In this document: positions 42,795 to 51,653 of the stretch, one piece after another
Layout of the letters: every line of letters starts with the position of its first letter
Numbering within the stretch: position 1 is the stretch's first letter
Source: Deltaproteobacteria bacterium
Lineage (GTDB): Bacteria > Myxococcota_A > Polyangia > Polyangiales > Ga0077539
Assembly (NCBI GenBank): GCA_016218725.1
Contig: JACRDB010000168.1
Coordinates: forward strand, 1 to 64,000
Length of the DNA: 64,000 nt
Direction: 5' to 3'
Made by a program: the position numbers and the translations under genes
The notes under the pieces: model-generated
The model's input: only the letters and a program-made list of their open reading frames with translations
The model's database searches: none
Told to the model about the DNA's origin: nothing

Positions 42795-44018
42795 ATGTTG
42801 GGACTGCGAACGCGTGGTGTGTACCTCATCGTGCTGGGGCTGGGCTGCCAGACCCTGGGGAACGTCACCGGGAACGTCTCCGGCGGGGGCCTCGGGGGCC
42901 TCGCCGGGGGGCTCACGGGCGACTGCGGCGGCGACCTCGGGGCCACGGCGGCGGCCAACCGTTTGGAGAACTTCATCGCGTCGGTGAACGCGTTCTCCAC
43001 GTCGGCCACGGAGCTGGACACGAGCCTCCGGACGGCGTGCACGCGCATGGCGACGGACCTCGGGATCCCGGCCTCGGAGCTGGCGGCAACGGGGGGTGAG
43101 AACCCCACGCAGAAGGCCTGCGACCGGGTGGCGCGGCAGCTCCGGGAGGACTTCACGGCCCTCCGAGGGACTGCGGGGCTCCAGGTGTCCCTGGACGTGC
43201 AGCCCCCGCGCTGCGAGATCAGCGTGGAGGCCTACGGCGGCTGCGCGGCGCAGTGCGACGCGTCGTACACGCCGGGCAGCGCGGACGTGCAGTGCGAGGG
43301 CGGCGAGCTGCGCGGGACCTGCTCGGGGCAGTGCACCGGGCGCTGCTCGGCGGAGGTGAGCGGGAGCTGCTCGGGGGCCTGCGAGGGCACCTGCTCCGGG
43401 GGCTGCACGGGCACCTGCGCGGGCGTGTGCGAGGGCCAGTGCGCCACGCGCGGCGCCGACGGGAGCTGCAACGGGCGCTGCCAGGGCACCTGCCGGGGCA
43501 CCTGCTCGGCGGGCTGCACCGGGAGCTGCTCGGGGCGCTGCGAGGTCTCCGGCGGCGCGAGCTGCTCGGGCGAGTGTCGGGGTGGGTGCTCCGTGGCCTA
43601 CACGGCCCCGCGCTGCACCGGGCGGATCGTGCCGCCGCGGGTGAGCGCGGAGTGCCGGGCGTCGTGTGACGCGCGGCTCGACGCGCAGGCGACGTGCACG
43701 CCCGCGCGGGCGACCCTGCGCATCACGGGGAACGTGTCCACGGACCTCCAGGCCCGCGCCACGCGGCTCCGCACGGCCATCGAGAGCGGCTACGGCCAGA
43801 TCCTGGACGTGCGCGCCACGGTGGAGCGCGTGGGCCGCTCCGGGGCGGCGCTGGTGAGCGCCGTGCGGGAGCTGCCGAGCGCCGTGAGCGACATCTCCGT
43901 GCTGGCCGCGCGCTGCGCCGCCACCAGCGTCACGAGCGCGGTCAGCGCCGCGGCGAGCGTGCAGGTGTCCGTGAGCGTGTCCGTGAGCGTGTCGGGCTCC
44001 TTCTCCGCGGGGTCGTGA
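42795..44018 (+). CDS. Lipoprotein-like protein with Cys every fourth residue
   Basis: 407 residues from ATG 42795 (GGGAG 8 nt upstream; a GTG at 42786 overlaps the gnd stop). The signal peptide ends VLGLGC, probably lipidated. A helical region (45-130) precedes a striking Cys ladder (about 155-270) made of C-x-G-x and C-x-x-x units such as CSGQCTGRCSAE and CSGACEGTCSGGCTGT, with about 35 Cys. A second helical segment and a Val/Ser-rich tail (VQVSVSVSVSVSGSFS) end the protein. The Cys spacing of four suggests a disulfide-linked or metal-bound beta-helix. I know no function. Confidence 0.75.
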   Translation: MLGLRTRGVYLIVLGLGCQTLGNVTGNVSGGGLGGLAGGLTGDCGGDLGATAAANRLENFIASVNAFSTSATELDTSLRTACTRMATDLGIPASELAATGGENPTQKACDRVARQLREDFTALRGTAGLQVSLDVQPPRCEISVEAYGGCAAQCDASYTPGSADVQCEGGELRGTCSGQCTGRCSAEVSGSCSGACEGTCSGGCTGTCAGVCEGQCATRGADGSCNGRCQGTCRGTCSAGCTGSCSGRCEVSGGASCSGECRGGCSVAYTAPRCTGRIVPPRVSAECRASCDARLDAQATCTPARATLRITGNVSTDLQARATRLRTAIESGYGQILDVRATVERVGRSGAALVSAVRELPSAVSDISVLAARCAATSVTSAVSAAASVQVSVSVSVSVSGSFSAGS

Positions 44019-44021
44019 TCG

Positions 44022-44978
44022 TCACGGCACCTCGCGCATCCATTGCGGGTTGAAGATCCGGGACTGGTAGCGGTCCCAGGCGTCCGGGAGGAGCACCACC
44101 ACGGGGCCGTCCAGGTCGCCGCGCCGCGCCGTGCGCAGCGCCGCGGCCACGGCGGTGCCGGCGCTCCCACCCACCAGGAGCCCCTCCTCGCGCACCAGGC
44201 GGTGGCAGGTCTCGAAGCTCTCCCGGTCGCTCACGGTCTCCGCGTCGGTGAGGACGCTCACGTCCAGGGTCTCGGGCACCACGCTGGAGCCTATGCCCTC
44301 CACGAGGTACCGCCCGTCGGGCCCGAGGACACCCTCACGGACGAGCCCCGCCAGGCGGCTCCCCTCGGGGTCCGCCAGCACGATCTTCACCGTGGGCTTC
44401 ACCCTCCGGAGGAAGCGCCCCACGCCCGTGAGGGTCCCGCCGGTGCCCGCCCCGGCCACGAAGGCCCCGAGCGCCCCGCCGGTCTGGCGCCAGAGCTCCG
44501 GCCCCGTGGTGCGCTCGTGGCACAAGGGGTTCGCGGGGTTTCGGAACTGGTCCGTCAGGAACCAGCCGTGCTCCTCCGACAGGCGCCTGGCCACGGTCTG
44601 GAAATGGTCCGGGTGCCCGGGGGGCGCGTTGGGCGTGACTCTCACCTCGGCCCCCAGGGACCGTAGGGCCTGGCGCTTCTCCTCGGACATCTTCTCCGGG
44701 AGCACGCACACCAGCTTGTAGCCCCGCACCGCCGCCACCAGCGCGAGCCCCACGCCCGTGTTGCCCGCGGTGGCCTCCACCATGGTGCCTCCAGGCGTGA
44801 GCACTCCTCGCGCCTCGGCGTCGTCCACGATGGCCAGGGCGATGCGGTCCTTGACGCTGCCTCCAGGGTTCAGGTGCTCACACTTGGCCACGACGGGCAC
44901 CCTCAGGCCCCTCGCCAGGCGCCCCAGGGGCACCAGGGGGGTGCCGCCAATCAAATCCAGAACAGACGGCTCAGACAC
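44022..44978 (-). CDS. PLP-dependent cysteine synthase/cystathionine beta-synthase family enzyme
   Basis: 318 residues from GTG 44978, with GAGG 7 nt upstream. It is a beta-family PLP enzyme. The Schiff-base Lys43 is in NPGGSVKDRIA, the substrate loop is EATAGNTGVGLA, the phosphate-binding loop is GAGTGGTLTGVG and the C-terminal pyridine-contact region is GGSAGTAVAAA. Length and motifs fit CysK/CysM or the catalytic core of CBS without the regulatory CBS pair. Which sulfur donor it uses cannot be told. It lies 18 bp after the RCK protein gene on the same strand, probably co-transcribed. Its stop is 3 bp from the convergent Cys-rich gene. Confidence 0.9.
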   Translation of the reverse strand: MSEPSVLDLIGGTPLVPLGRLARGLRVPVVAKCEHLNPGGSVKDRIALAIVDDAEARGVLTPGGTMVEATAGNTGVGLALVAAVRGYKLVCVLPEKMSEEKRQALRSLGAEVRVTPNAPPGHPDHFQTVARRLSEEHGWFLTDQFRNPANPLCHERTTGPELWRQTGGALGAFVAGAGTGGTLTGVGRFLRRVKPTVKIVLADPEGSRLAGLVREGVLGPDGRYLVEGIGSSVVPETLDVSVLTDAETVSDRESFETCHRLVREEGLLVGGSAGTAVAAALRTARRGDLDGPVVVLLPDAWDRYQSRIFNPQWMREVP

Positions 44979-44996
44979 CAAGAAACCTCAATCTTT

Positions 44997-46145
44997 TCAA
45001 GTAGTTGGAGTGCCGAAGCCGAGCCCGAGGCTGTTCAGGCTTCCGTCCTTGCGGAGGGTGTCCACGGCGTGCTTCGAGGTCGAGACCACCTCACAGCGGA
45101 AGGGCTCCTGGGTGAGCAGGTTGGAGGCCTCCTCGTGGAAGACCCTGCACAGGATGCGGCAGCTCGCGTTCAAGTCTCGCACGCGCTCGGCGACGACGAG
45201 GTTGCGCCCGAGGTCGTCGTCGGCCAGGAGGACCAGCTCGGCGGCGGGGACCCCTGCGGCCTCAAGGACTGCCGGGTCCGAGGGCTTTCCGTGCTGGGTC
45301 CGGGTCCCTGCGGGGAGGCCCTCCAGGGCGCTCCTGTCGGTGTCTACCACGGTGACCTCCAGGCTGCGCCCGCGGAGGGTGGAGACCACCTTGCGGCCGA
45401 TGGAGTTTGCGCCGAGGACCACGCAGCGCCGCACGCCGTGGCGCTCGGCGTAGTCCGCCACGCGGCGGGCGGCCAGCTTGGAGGTGGACACCACCCGGGC
45501 CTTGTAGATCCGGGCGAGCACCTCGCCCACGTCTTCGTCCGGGCAGCGCGCCAGGAGCTTGCAGTCGCGGTTGAGCGCGCGCACATGGTGGCACCCGAGG
45601 GTGACGGCCTCCAGGTCGTCCCCGGCCAGGAGCACCAGGGCTGCGCGGGGGACGCCCGCGGCCTCCAGGTCCTTCGGGTCCTCGGTGCTCCCGACCACCA
45701 GGGGGTGCTCCTCGCGGATGAGCGCCTCCACGGCGGTCCGCGAGGGTTCGAGCACCACCACGGGGACGCCCTGGGCGACGCAGAGCGCGTGGAGGCGCTC
45801 GCCCAGGTGGGTCCAACCTACGATCACGGCGTGGTCTCGGAGCTCCGAGGCCAGGGCCCGGCAGGTCTCCTCGGGCCGATAGCGACGACCCTGGTCGCTC
45901 ACGTACACCCCGATCAGGAGCCCGAAGACCACCACGTCGCTGAAGGTCTTGTAGAAGTTCCCCCAGGGCCCCGGGGCGTTGTCGAAGAAGAACACCGTGG
46001 CCAGCGCCCGGGCCAGCCCGAGCCTAAGCGGCACGGCGAACACCGCCACGTTGACCAGGAGCCACAGCACCAATAGCGCCAGGACCCCCCGGTGCTGAGC
46101 GAAGAGCAACCTCGCCCGGACCCTCCGACGATGCCCGTCTCCCAT
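44997..46145 (-). CDS. Membrane protein with two TrkA-N/RCK Rossmann domains
   Basis: 382 residues from ATG 46145. Two membrane helices (LALLVLWLLVNVAVFAVPL and FSDVVVFGLLIGVYVSD) frame a short re-entrant-like segment. Two Rossmann domains of the TrkA-N/RCK type follow: VIVGWTHLGERL (about 105) and CVVLGANSIGRKV (about 245), the second with the acidic end VTVVDTDRSAL. The architecture is that of ligand-gated K+ channels, but the filter T-x-G-Y-G is absent; the segment between the helices reads FFFDNAPGPWGNFYKTF. It could be a non-K+ channel (compare CASTOR/POLLUX) or a regulator. Confidence 0.8.
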   Translation of the reverse strand: MGDGHRRRVRARLLFAQHRGVLALLVLWLLVNVAVFAVPLRLGLARALATVFFFDNAPGPWGNFYKTFSDVVVFGLLIGVYVSDQGRRYRPEETCRALASELRDHAVIVGWTHLGERLHALCVAQGVPVVVLEPSRTAVEALIREEHPLVVGSTEDPKDLEAAGVPRAALVLLAGDDLEAVTLGCHHVRALNRDCKLLARCPDEDVGEVLARIYKARVVSTSKLAARRVADYAERHGVRRCVVLGANSIGRKVVSTLRGRSLEVTVVDTDRSALEGLPAGTRTQHGKPSDPAVLEAAGVPAAELVLLADDDLGRNLVVAERVRDLNASCRILCRVFHEEASNLLTQEPFRCEVVSTSKHAVDTLRKDGSLNSLGLGFGTPTT

Positions 46146-46264
46146 GCGCCGGATCGTGCGCCCTGGACGCTCCCCCGCCAAGGCCCACCCGTCGTGATGG
46201 CACCGCGATGTTGCAATCGCTCCCGCTGGCACAGTCCCTGCTAGCCCCCGAGGCGGAGCCGACC

Positions 46265-47902
46265 ATGGGAATTTCTCAAGTGATTTCAACCACTTCTGTC
46301 TTCCACCGCTGGCACACGCTGGCACAGGTGCTGCTGTTCGCGTCGTTGGGGTGTTCATCGACGGTGGAGAGCAATCGCGACGACGCGGGGGACGTGCTCA
46401 CCGTGGACACAGCGGTGGCGGACACGGCGGTGGTGGACACGACGGTGGTGGACACCCGCGTGGACGACGCTCCGATCGGCCAGGATACGCGGGTGGTGGA
46501 CGTTCCGGTGTTGGACACCGGGAGGGACGTCCCGATGACCATGGACACGGCGCCGGTGGACGCTCCCTCGGACGTGAGGCTCCCGCCGGGGACGTGTCCC
46601 GGGATGCCCTCTGGGCCGATGCCCGAGGTGTGTGACCGCGCGCTCTGCGGCAACGGGATGATCGACACGTGCTCACGGTGCGCGCCCTGCGGCGGCGGGG
46701 GCGGCGAGGACCGGCCCTTCCTGCCGGACAGCGGGCGCTGCTGCATGACGGCGACGGAGAGCTGTGACGGCATGCAGCTCAACGGGGCCACGTGCGCGTC
46801 GCTGGGCTTCGCGGGGGGCTCGCTGCGGTGCGGGGCCTGGTGCGGCCTGGACGCCTCGGGCTGCGACGCCTGCGCCCGCGGGGAGAGGGAGCCTCGCTGC
46901 GTGGGCGGTGCGGTGCCCGCGGTGGCGCCGGGGGGCCTGGACCTCGCGGTGAGGGAAAACGTGGTGGGGCTGGCGTGGCTGACGGGGACGGGCCCCGAGG
47001 GGGTGATGGGGCTGCACTTCACGCGCTTCAACGCCGCTCTGGAGCGCCTTGGGGACTCCGGGTGCCTCCCGGTGGACCCGCCGCAGCGGGTGGCGGTGGC
47101 GCCGACGCCCTCGGGGTGGGTGCTGGCGGTGCAGGTGTCCTCGGGGCTGCAGGTCCTTCCGCTGACGCCCGACGGAGCCCCGTCGGGGGCTCCCCGGCGG
47201 ATCCCGGGCGGGCAGCGCCCGCAGATGACGGCTCGGCCGGGCGGGGGGCCGCTCCTGGAGTGGCAGGACGCGCGCGGGGTGGTGGCGGAGCTCCTGCGCC
47301 CGGACGGGGCCGAGGAGACCCCTCCGGTGGTGGCCTTCACGGGCAGCCTGGAGTACGGCAACGGCGGCGCGACCTGGGTGGGCGATGGCTTCCTGCTGGC
47401 CGAGCGCCTGCTGTCCAACGGCGTGGCGATCGTGCCGATGGACCTCTTGGGGCGCCTGGGCGCGATGGTGTTCCCGGTGGGGACCAGCTCAGAGTTCCCG
47501 CAGGTGACGTGGTCGGGCCGCGAGGGGCGGCTGGTGTACGCGGCGTTCGGCGGCACGCCGCACATGCGCTGGACGCGCATCGGGCGCATGGGCAACGCGT
47601 TGGGCGCGAGCGTGCAGCTCGGCCGGGACCGGGAGTTCTTCAACCCCTGCCCGGTGCTCTCCGACGGCGACGACACGCTGGTGCTCCTGGCGGGCTACTC
47701 GGGCGGCCACTGGCTGGCGCGGAGCCTGAGCGCGATGAGGGTGGGCCCCGCGGGGGAGGCGCGCACGGCGCCGTTCCCGGTGAACCGCAGCCCCGGGACG
47801 CAAAGCCATTACCGCGTGGCGAGGCTGGGCGCGGAGCTGGTCACCGCGTGGGTCGAGCCGGGCTTCCCGGGCCAGGTGGTCCTGGCGACGCTGAGGCCCT
47901 AG
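46265..47902 (+). CDS. Lipoprotein with Asp/Thr/Val repeat spacer and propeller-like domain
   Basis: 545 residues from ATG 46265, with GAGGCGGAG upstream. The signal peptide ends LFASLGC. Residues 30-95 are a spacer of repeated V-D-T-x-V units. A Cys-rich segment (DRALCGNGMIDTCSRC, then CCMTATESCDG, about 115-200) resembles the myxobacterial Cys-repeat modules. The C-terminal 330 residues have repeated hydrophobic strands and look like a six- or seven-bladed propeller. No catalytic motif is recognised. Confidence 0.7.
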   Translation: MGISQVISTTSVFHRWHTLAQVLLFASLGCSSTVESNRDDAGDVLTVDTAVADTAVVDTTVVDTRVDDAPIGQDTRVVDVPVLDTGRDVPMTMDTAPVDAPSDVRLPPGTCPGMPSGPMPEVCDRALCGNGMIDTCSRCAPCGGGGGEDRPFLPDSGRCCMTATESCDGMQLNGATCASLGFAGGSLRCGAWCGLDASGCDACARGEREPRCVGGAVPAVAPGGLDLAVRENVVGLAWLTGTGPEGVMGLHFTRFNAALERLGDSGCLPVDPPQRVAVAPTPSGWVLAVQVSSGLQVLPLTPDGAPSGAPRRIPGGQRPQMTARPGGGPLLEWQDARGVVAELLRPDGAEETPPVVAFTGSLEYGNGGATWVGDGFLLAERLLSNGVAIVPMDLLGRLGAMVFPVGTSSEFPQVTWSGREGRLVYAAFGGTPHMRWTRIGRMGNALGASVQLGRDREFFNPCPVLSDGDDTLVLLAGYSGGHWLARSLSAMRVGPAGEARTAPFPVNRSPGTQSHYRVARLGAELVTAWVEPGFPGQVVLATLRP

Positions 47903-47912
47903 CGCCGTCGCG

Positions 47913-49793
47913 TCACCGCAGGCGGTAGAGCGCCACGGCGCGGTGCTGCGTGACGTACACCCGCCCGTCAGTGACCACCGGCGGGGTCCACTGGCGCACG
48001 CTCTCCAGCGCGTCGACACCACGGCTGACATAGACCTCCGCGCCCGTGGAGACGTCGTAGGCTCGCAGCTCCGGGGGCGAGACCCCGGTGAGCCAGAGCA
48101 CCGCGCCCCGGTCGCCGTCGGAGGACACCGCGGGGGCCGAGGGGTTGCTCACGGAGCCCGTGCACCAGGCCACCTGGAACTGGGACACCCCGTCGCGCAG
48201 GGTGAGCCGGAGCGCCGTCACGCCGCCCACCCCCGTGCAGCCTCGAGCGCGAGCCCCGCGACCCGGGGCGAAGACATACACCGCGGCGCCGTCGGACCAG
48301 GCCGCCGGGGCCCCGTAGAGCCCGGCCGCGTAGAGCCCGTCGGAGAACACCGCTTCGTCGATGCCCATACGCACGACGCCGACGCCGCCGAGGTCGTCGC
48401 GGTCCACCAGGTAGCCCTGCCCGTGCTTGCTGCCCTGGAAGAGCATGCGCGGCGTGCGAGAGCCCGGGTGCGTCGGCAGCACGATGGGGCTGATGGCCCC
48501 GAAGTCCGAGTCGCTCACGTCCATGTACGCGTGGTTGGACGGCGTGTAGTAGTCCCTGCTGCGACCGCGAAAGACCGGCCCCGTGGCCGTGGCCTCCAGG
48601 CGCAGGAGCGTCGAGCCGAAGGAGCCCGGGACGCGGGCGTTGCCTGTGGTGACGTAGAGCGAGCCCGTCCCGTCCGAGGCCACTCCCCCCACGGACCAGA
48701 TGCCCGCGCCGATGCCCGGGGTGGCGTAGGCGCGCTGGTCGAGGGTCCGCTCGGCGTCCACGCCGACGACCCAGCCGTGGTATATTGAGCAGTCGTTGAA
48801 CAGCCCCCCGAAGGGGATATAGACCCTGCCGTTGACCAGGGTGATGGCCCCTCGCTGGCCCAGGGAGCCGGGCTCCCAGGTGGAGCCGTTGGTGGTGGGC
48901 GGCAGGAGCACCGCGTCCCTCCCGGGGCGGTGGGCGCCCGTGCGAAGGTCCAGCACATGCAACGTGAAGCGCCGGGTGTATCCCCCGTCAATGGAGTTGT
49001 ACGCCACGGCGTAGAGCGTGGAGGAGGCGAGGTCGATCACCGGCGTGCTCACGAGGCCCGTGGTCGGTCCGATGTTGCCGCAGGGCATACGCTCAAGCGG
49101 CACCGCCGGCGCCAGCGCGCGACGCCAGAGCGTCGCCCCGGTGCGCGCGTCGAGGGCGTAGAGCGAGTTGCGCTGCGTGCCGACCACCAGCACGTCGTGG
49201 CGGGCGCCGGCCACCTCCAGGTCCGGGACGTAGAGCGGCTGGCCGTAGAGGTCCCCGTCCAGGTCCGTCACGAAGGCCCGGTCCCGGAACAGCCTCCCCG
49301 CCCGCAGGGCCGCGGGGGTGAGCGCGCGCTCGCGGCGGTTGGCCCCGGTGCGCTGCACGTCGTGCTGGAAGGTCAGCACCGGCACCCGCGACGGCGGCGG
49401 GTCAAAGGGCGGCGCCGGGAGCGCGTCGGCGGCGGCGCCGTCGCCGCCCGCGTCCGGGCTGCCGTCCAGCGCGGCGTCGCGGGCGCCGTCCGGCGCGGCC
49501 GCGTCAAGGGAGGCGTCGCCGGGGGCGATGTCCACGGTATCGGCGCGCGCGTCTCGGGCGAGGTCCTCGGCGGCGCCGTCACCCGCGTCGCGGGCCTCGC
49601 CGTCGGGCACCCCTGCGTCCGGGGCCGCTGTGTCGGTGGGGGCCTCGTCCAGCGTGGCGTCTGCGCTCGCCCGGTCTGCGGGCGTGGCGTCTCCTGGCAG
49701 CTCGCCGGGCGTCGCGTCCGCCTGCGCGTCGCCGTCCGGGGACGGGTCCTTCGTGCAGGCGACGAAGATCACCGCGGCGACGAGCTTGCGCAT
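47913..49793 (-). CDS. PQQ-type propeller lipoprotein
   Basis: 626 residues. The signal peptide ends FVACT, a good lipobox. Residues 20-140 form an Asp/Ala/Gly-rich spacer (DAAPDGARDAALDGSPDAGG-like). The remaining part is a beta-propeller of the PQQ-dehydrogenase kind: FQHDVQRTGANRRE, then LYALDARTGATLWRRAL and AYDVSTGAEVYVSR are typical blade repeats, and CGNIGPTTGLVSTPVID matches a family motif. The active-site residues of PQQ alcohol dehydrogenases are not evident. It is probably an extracellular binding propeller. Confidence 0.8.
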   Translation of the reverse strand: MRKLVAAVIFVACTKDPSPDGDAQADATPGELPGDATPADRASADATLDEAPTDTAAPDAGVPDGEARDAGDGAAEDLARDARADTVDIAPGDASLDAAAPDGARDAALDGSPDAGGDGAAADALPAPPFDPPPSRVPVLTFQHDVQRTGANRRERALTPAALRAGRLFRDRAFVTDLDGDLYGQPLYVPDLEVAGARHDVLVVGTQRNSLYALDARTGATLWRRALAPAVPLERMPCGNIGPTTGLVSTPVIDLASSTLYAVAYNSIDGGYTRRFTLHVLDLRTGAHRPGRDAVLLPPTTNGSTWEPGSLGQRGAITLVNGRVYIPFGGLFNDCSIYHGWVVGVDAERTLDQRAYATPGIGAGIWSVGGVASDGTGSLYVTTGNARVPGSFGSTLLRLEATATGPVFRGRSRDYYTPSNHAYMDVSDSDFGAISPIVLPTHPGSRTPRMLFQGSKHGQGYLVDRDDLGGVGVVRMGIDEAVFSDGLYAAGLYGAPAAWSDGAAVYVFAPGRGARARGCTGVGGVTALRLTLRDGVSQFQVAWCTGSVSNPSAPAVSSDGDRGAVLWLTGVSPPELRAYDVSTGAEVYVSRGVDALESVRQWTPPVVTDGRVYVTQHRAVALYRLR

Positions 49794-49801
49794 GGAGCTG
49801 G

Positions 49802-49832
49802 CTATTGGGCCCCGGGGCCGTCACGCCGTCAA
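49802..49832 (-). promoter_or_regulatory. Predicted promoter of the PQQ-propeller lipoprotein, probably leaderless
   Basis: On the minus strand, TTGACG (49832-49827), a 19-nt spacer and CAATAG (49807-49802). The ATG at 49793 is 8 nt downstream of the -10 box. Confidence 0.4.
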
Positions 49833-49859
49833 GGGTGGCCCCTCGGAGACGCCCTACCC

Positions 49860-50759
49860 TCAGGGCTCCGCCGCGGTGGCCGAGCCGACGGCGCCGAGGA
49901 GCGCCGCGACGGAGAGGGTGGCCGCCGGGTCCGCCCGGCGCTGGTACGTGACGCGCACCTTGACGAAGTATGCACGGTGGGTGGTGACGTAGGATTCGCT
50001 CCGGCGCTCCTGGCCGTCGCGGGTGATCGCGCACACGCTCCGGTAGCCGTCGGCGGTCCCGAGGCGCCAGGGCTCCGGCGGGGACACCTCACGGAAGCTG
50101 GTGTAGATGCCCCGCTGCACGGCCATCTGGAGGCCCCGGGAAACCTCCTGGAGCTGCTGGAGGAGCTGCGCGGGCTCGCGGCGCACCCCCGCCTGCCCGT
50201 TGTTGTAGACATACACATCGGCCGTGACTTCCGTCCGCGGCTGGCGGAACGACTGGATGAGCCCCTGGGCGGGTCCGTGGTCCACCGGCGGGTCGCTCTG
50301 CCACCCGGCGACCCGCGGGAAGAAATAGTCCGTCCAGGGCGCGCTCCCCGCCGCGCGAGGGGTCCCCGCCTGGCACGCCGGAGGCACCGACAGCCCTCGT
50401 TGGGTGAGGTGGCCCACTACCGAGGAGAGCGCCCCAGGGCAGTCCACCGTGGGCGTCGCGATGGCCAGCTGGCACAGGAGCCCCGTCTCCGAAGCGATGG
50501 CTTGAGCCTGCTGGCAGCATCGCACGAGCTGGTCGCACCCGGGTCCCTGCGGCGGCCACGAAGGCAAGCCATCCACGGTGACCTGGGAGCCTCCCGGGCC
50601 TCCGCCCGGAGCGATCACCACGACCCCCGCGTCGCGACCCTGCGGCGGCGGCCGGGCCTCCCTTGCGGGCGCCTCGGCGCGCTCCTCGCGACGGCAGGGT
50701 AGCAGACCCAGGGAGACAGCAAGCACGGACACCAAAGGCATCCACGGCGCGGCGGTCAC
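49860..50759 (-). CDS. Secreted or lipid-anchored protein of unknown function
   Basis: 299 residues from GTG 50759; ATG 50741 is an alternative. The signal peptide (VSVLAVSLGLLPC) may end in a lipidated Cys although the lipobox is weak. The mature domain has Cys pairs (GPGCDQLVRCCQQ) and an alpha/beta part with VTADVYVYNNG, then AYFVKVRVTYQRRADP near the end, as if folding into a beta-sheet domain. No family is recognised. It is transcribed leftward, upstream of the PQQ-propeller gene, with 66 bp between them. Confidence 0.6.
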   Translation of the reverse strand: MTAAPWMPLVSVLAVSLGLLPCRREERAEAPAREARPPPQGRDAGVVVIAPGGGPGGSQVTVDGLPSWPPQGPGCDQLVRCCQQAQAIASETGLLCQLAIATPTVDCPGALSSVVGHLTQRGLSVPPACQAGTPRAAGSAPWTDYFFPRVAGWQSDPPVDHGPAQGLIQSFRQPRTEVTADVYVYNNGQAGVRREPAQLLQQLQEVSRGLQMAVQRGIYTSFREVSPPEPWRLGTADGYRSVCAITRDGQERRSESYVTTHRAYFVKVRVTYQRRADPAATLSVAALLGAVGSATAAEP

Positions 50760-50782
50760 GGTGCGAGCTTCCCTTCTGGGAG

Positions 50783-50811
50783 GAGCTAGCGCGGCCCTCC
50801 CGCGCCAACAA
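50783..50811 (-). promoter_or_regulatory. Predicted promoter upstream of the 299-residue exported protein
   Basis: On the minus strand, TTGTTG (50811-50806), a 17-nt spacer and TAGCTC (50788-50783), followed by a leader of about 17 nt with AAGGGA as ribosome site. Confidence 0.45.
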
Positions 50812-50879
50812 TACCGCAGAGGAACCGCGGCGGTCGTGGTGAGGTGGCGCCGGGGAGGGAGGCCCGCGACGGAGCAGGA

Positions 50880-50896
50880 ATGTTGCAGTGCAACAT
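50880..50896. repeat. 17-bp palindrome, copy 1, downstream of the nucleotidyltransferase gene
   Basis: ATGTTGCAGTGCAACAT, perfect 8+1+8 arms, 29 bp past the nucleotidyltransferase stop. A GC-rich inverted stretch (CACCTCGCGGTG) follows it. Same arms as at 51628 and 54213. Confidence 0.65.
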
Positions 50897-50925
50897 CACC
50901 TCGCGGTGCCGCGCCAGCGCGGAGG

Positions 50926-51582
50926 TCAAAACGGGTCGACCACCTGCGCCAGCTCCCACAGCGCGAGGTACTTCTCCCGCACCCAGGGGTCTAGCTCCTG
51001 GCTGAGCTCCCGTGCGAGACCGCCGCTGTGGATGAGCGCCTGCACATCCGCGAGGTCCTTCCCGCGGTGCGCCGCGACCATGCCCGAGGCGAGCTTGAGC
51101 TCAAGGAACTTCGTCAGCGGCAGGAGCGCGAAGTGACGGCCGCGCACCGCCGTGGTCGCAGGGTCGGGGAACGCGATGGGCTTTGGCTTGTCATCGCCGG
51201 GGAAGCGCCCGGTGCTCAACACGTCGACCGGGACGCCGTGCTCGGTGTCCAGGAGCTTCCCGGTGCCCGGGACCCGCTCCGCGTAGCCGCGTCCCAGGTG
51301 GCGGGCCTTGAAGGTCTGGAGGACCTCCTCGCGCATCACCAGGTCCACATCGACGGTCGCCCGACGATGGCCATACTCGTTGAGCGCCAGCGCGCCGATG
51401 ATCGCATAGGGCAGCCCTTCGGCCTCCAGGATCCCCACCAGCCTCTCGAGCGCGAGCTGTACCTCCGCTACGCCCATGAAGAACCTCCCGCAGTACGCGA
51501 CGCCTTCGAGGAACCTGGCCTCGCCGTCGTCCGTGCGACGCCGGGCGCCCCAGGCGAGGGCAGGGTCCTCAGGAGTCGTCAT
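50926..51582 (-). CDS. Nucleotidyltransferase-fold protein (AbiEii/MNT-like)
   Basis: 218 residues. The fold core is YAIIGALALNEYGHRRATVD followed by VDLVMRE, where the Asp pair of DVDL would bind metal; the usual second-strand Gly-Ser is replaced by Gly-Ala. Further on, PVDVLSTG and LPLTKFLELKLASGM resemble nucleotidyltransferases of the AbiEii/YbjN-like group, some of which are toxins. No antitoxin gene is next to it, so a toxin role is not supported. An inner start at MGVAEVQLA (residue 36) is possible. It lies at the left border of the accessory region. Confidence 0.7.
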   Translation of the reverse strand: MTTPEDPALAWGARRRTDDGEARFLEGVAYCGRFFMGVAEVQLALERLVGILEAEGLPYAIIGALALNEYGHRRATVDVDLVMREEVLQTFKARHLGRGYAERVPGTGKLLDTEHGVPVDVLSTGRFPGDDKPKPIAFPDPATTAVRGRHFALLPLTKFLELKLASGMVAAHRGKDLADVQALIHSGGLARELSQELDPWVREKYLALWELAQVVDPF

Positions 51583-51627
51583 GAGCCAATCCTACCGAGG
51601 CGCCTGCTCGGCCGCCAGCGCTGCCCC

Positions 51628-51644
51628 ATGTTGCGCCGCAACAT
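51628..51644. repeat. 17-bp palindrome, copy 2
   Basis: ATGTTGCGCCGCAACAT, perfect 8+1+8, 9 bp past the stop codon of the truncated GT-C gene remnant. Its centre differs from copy 1 but both arms keep ATGTTGC/GCAACAT. Confidence 0.65.
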
Positions 51645-51653
51645 CGCGCGGCG

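Noticed and set aside
43320..43600. Cys-x-x-x-Cys ladder as a ferredoxin or heme protein
   Set aside because: There is no C-x2-C-x2-C-x3-C-P or C-x2-C-H motif; the spacing is uniformly four and the protein carries an export signal.
47913..49793. A functional PQQ alcohol dehydrogenase
   Set aside because: Blade repeats are present but no active-site Asp/Asn and Cys-Cys pair of the enzyme family could be assigned, so only a propeller is claimed.
50926..51582. Nucleotidyltransferase as the toxin of an AbiE-like toxin-antitoxin pair
   Set aside because: No antitoxin or small regulator gene lies next to it; both neighbours are unrelated.
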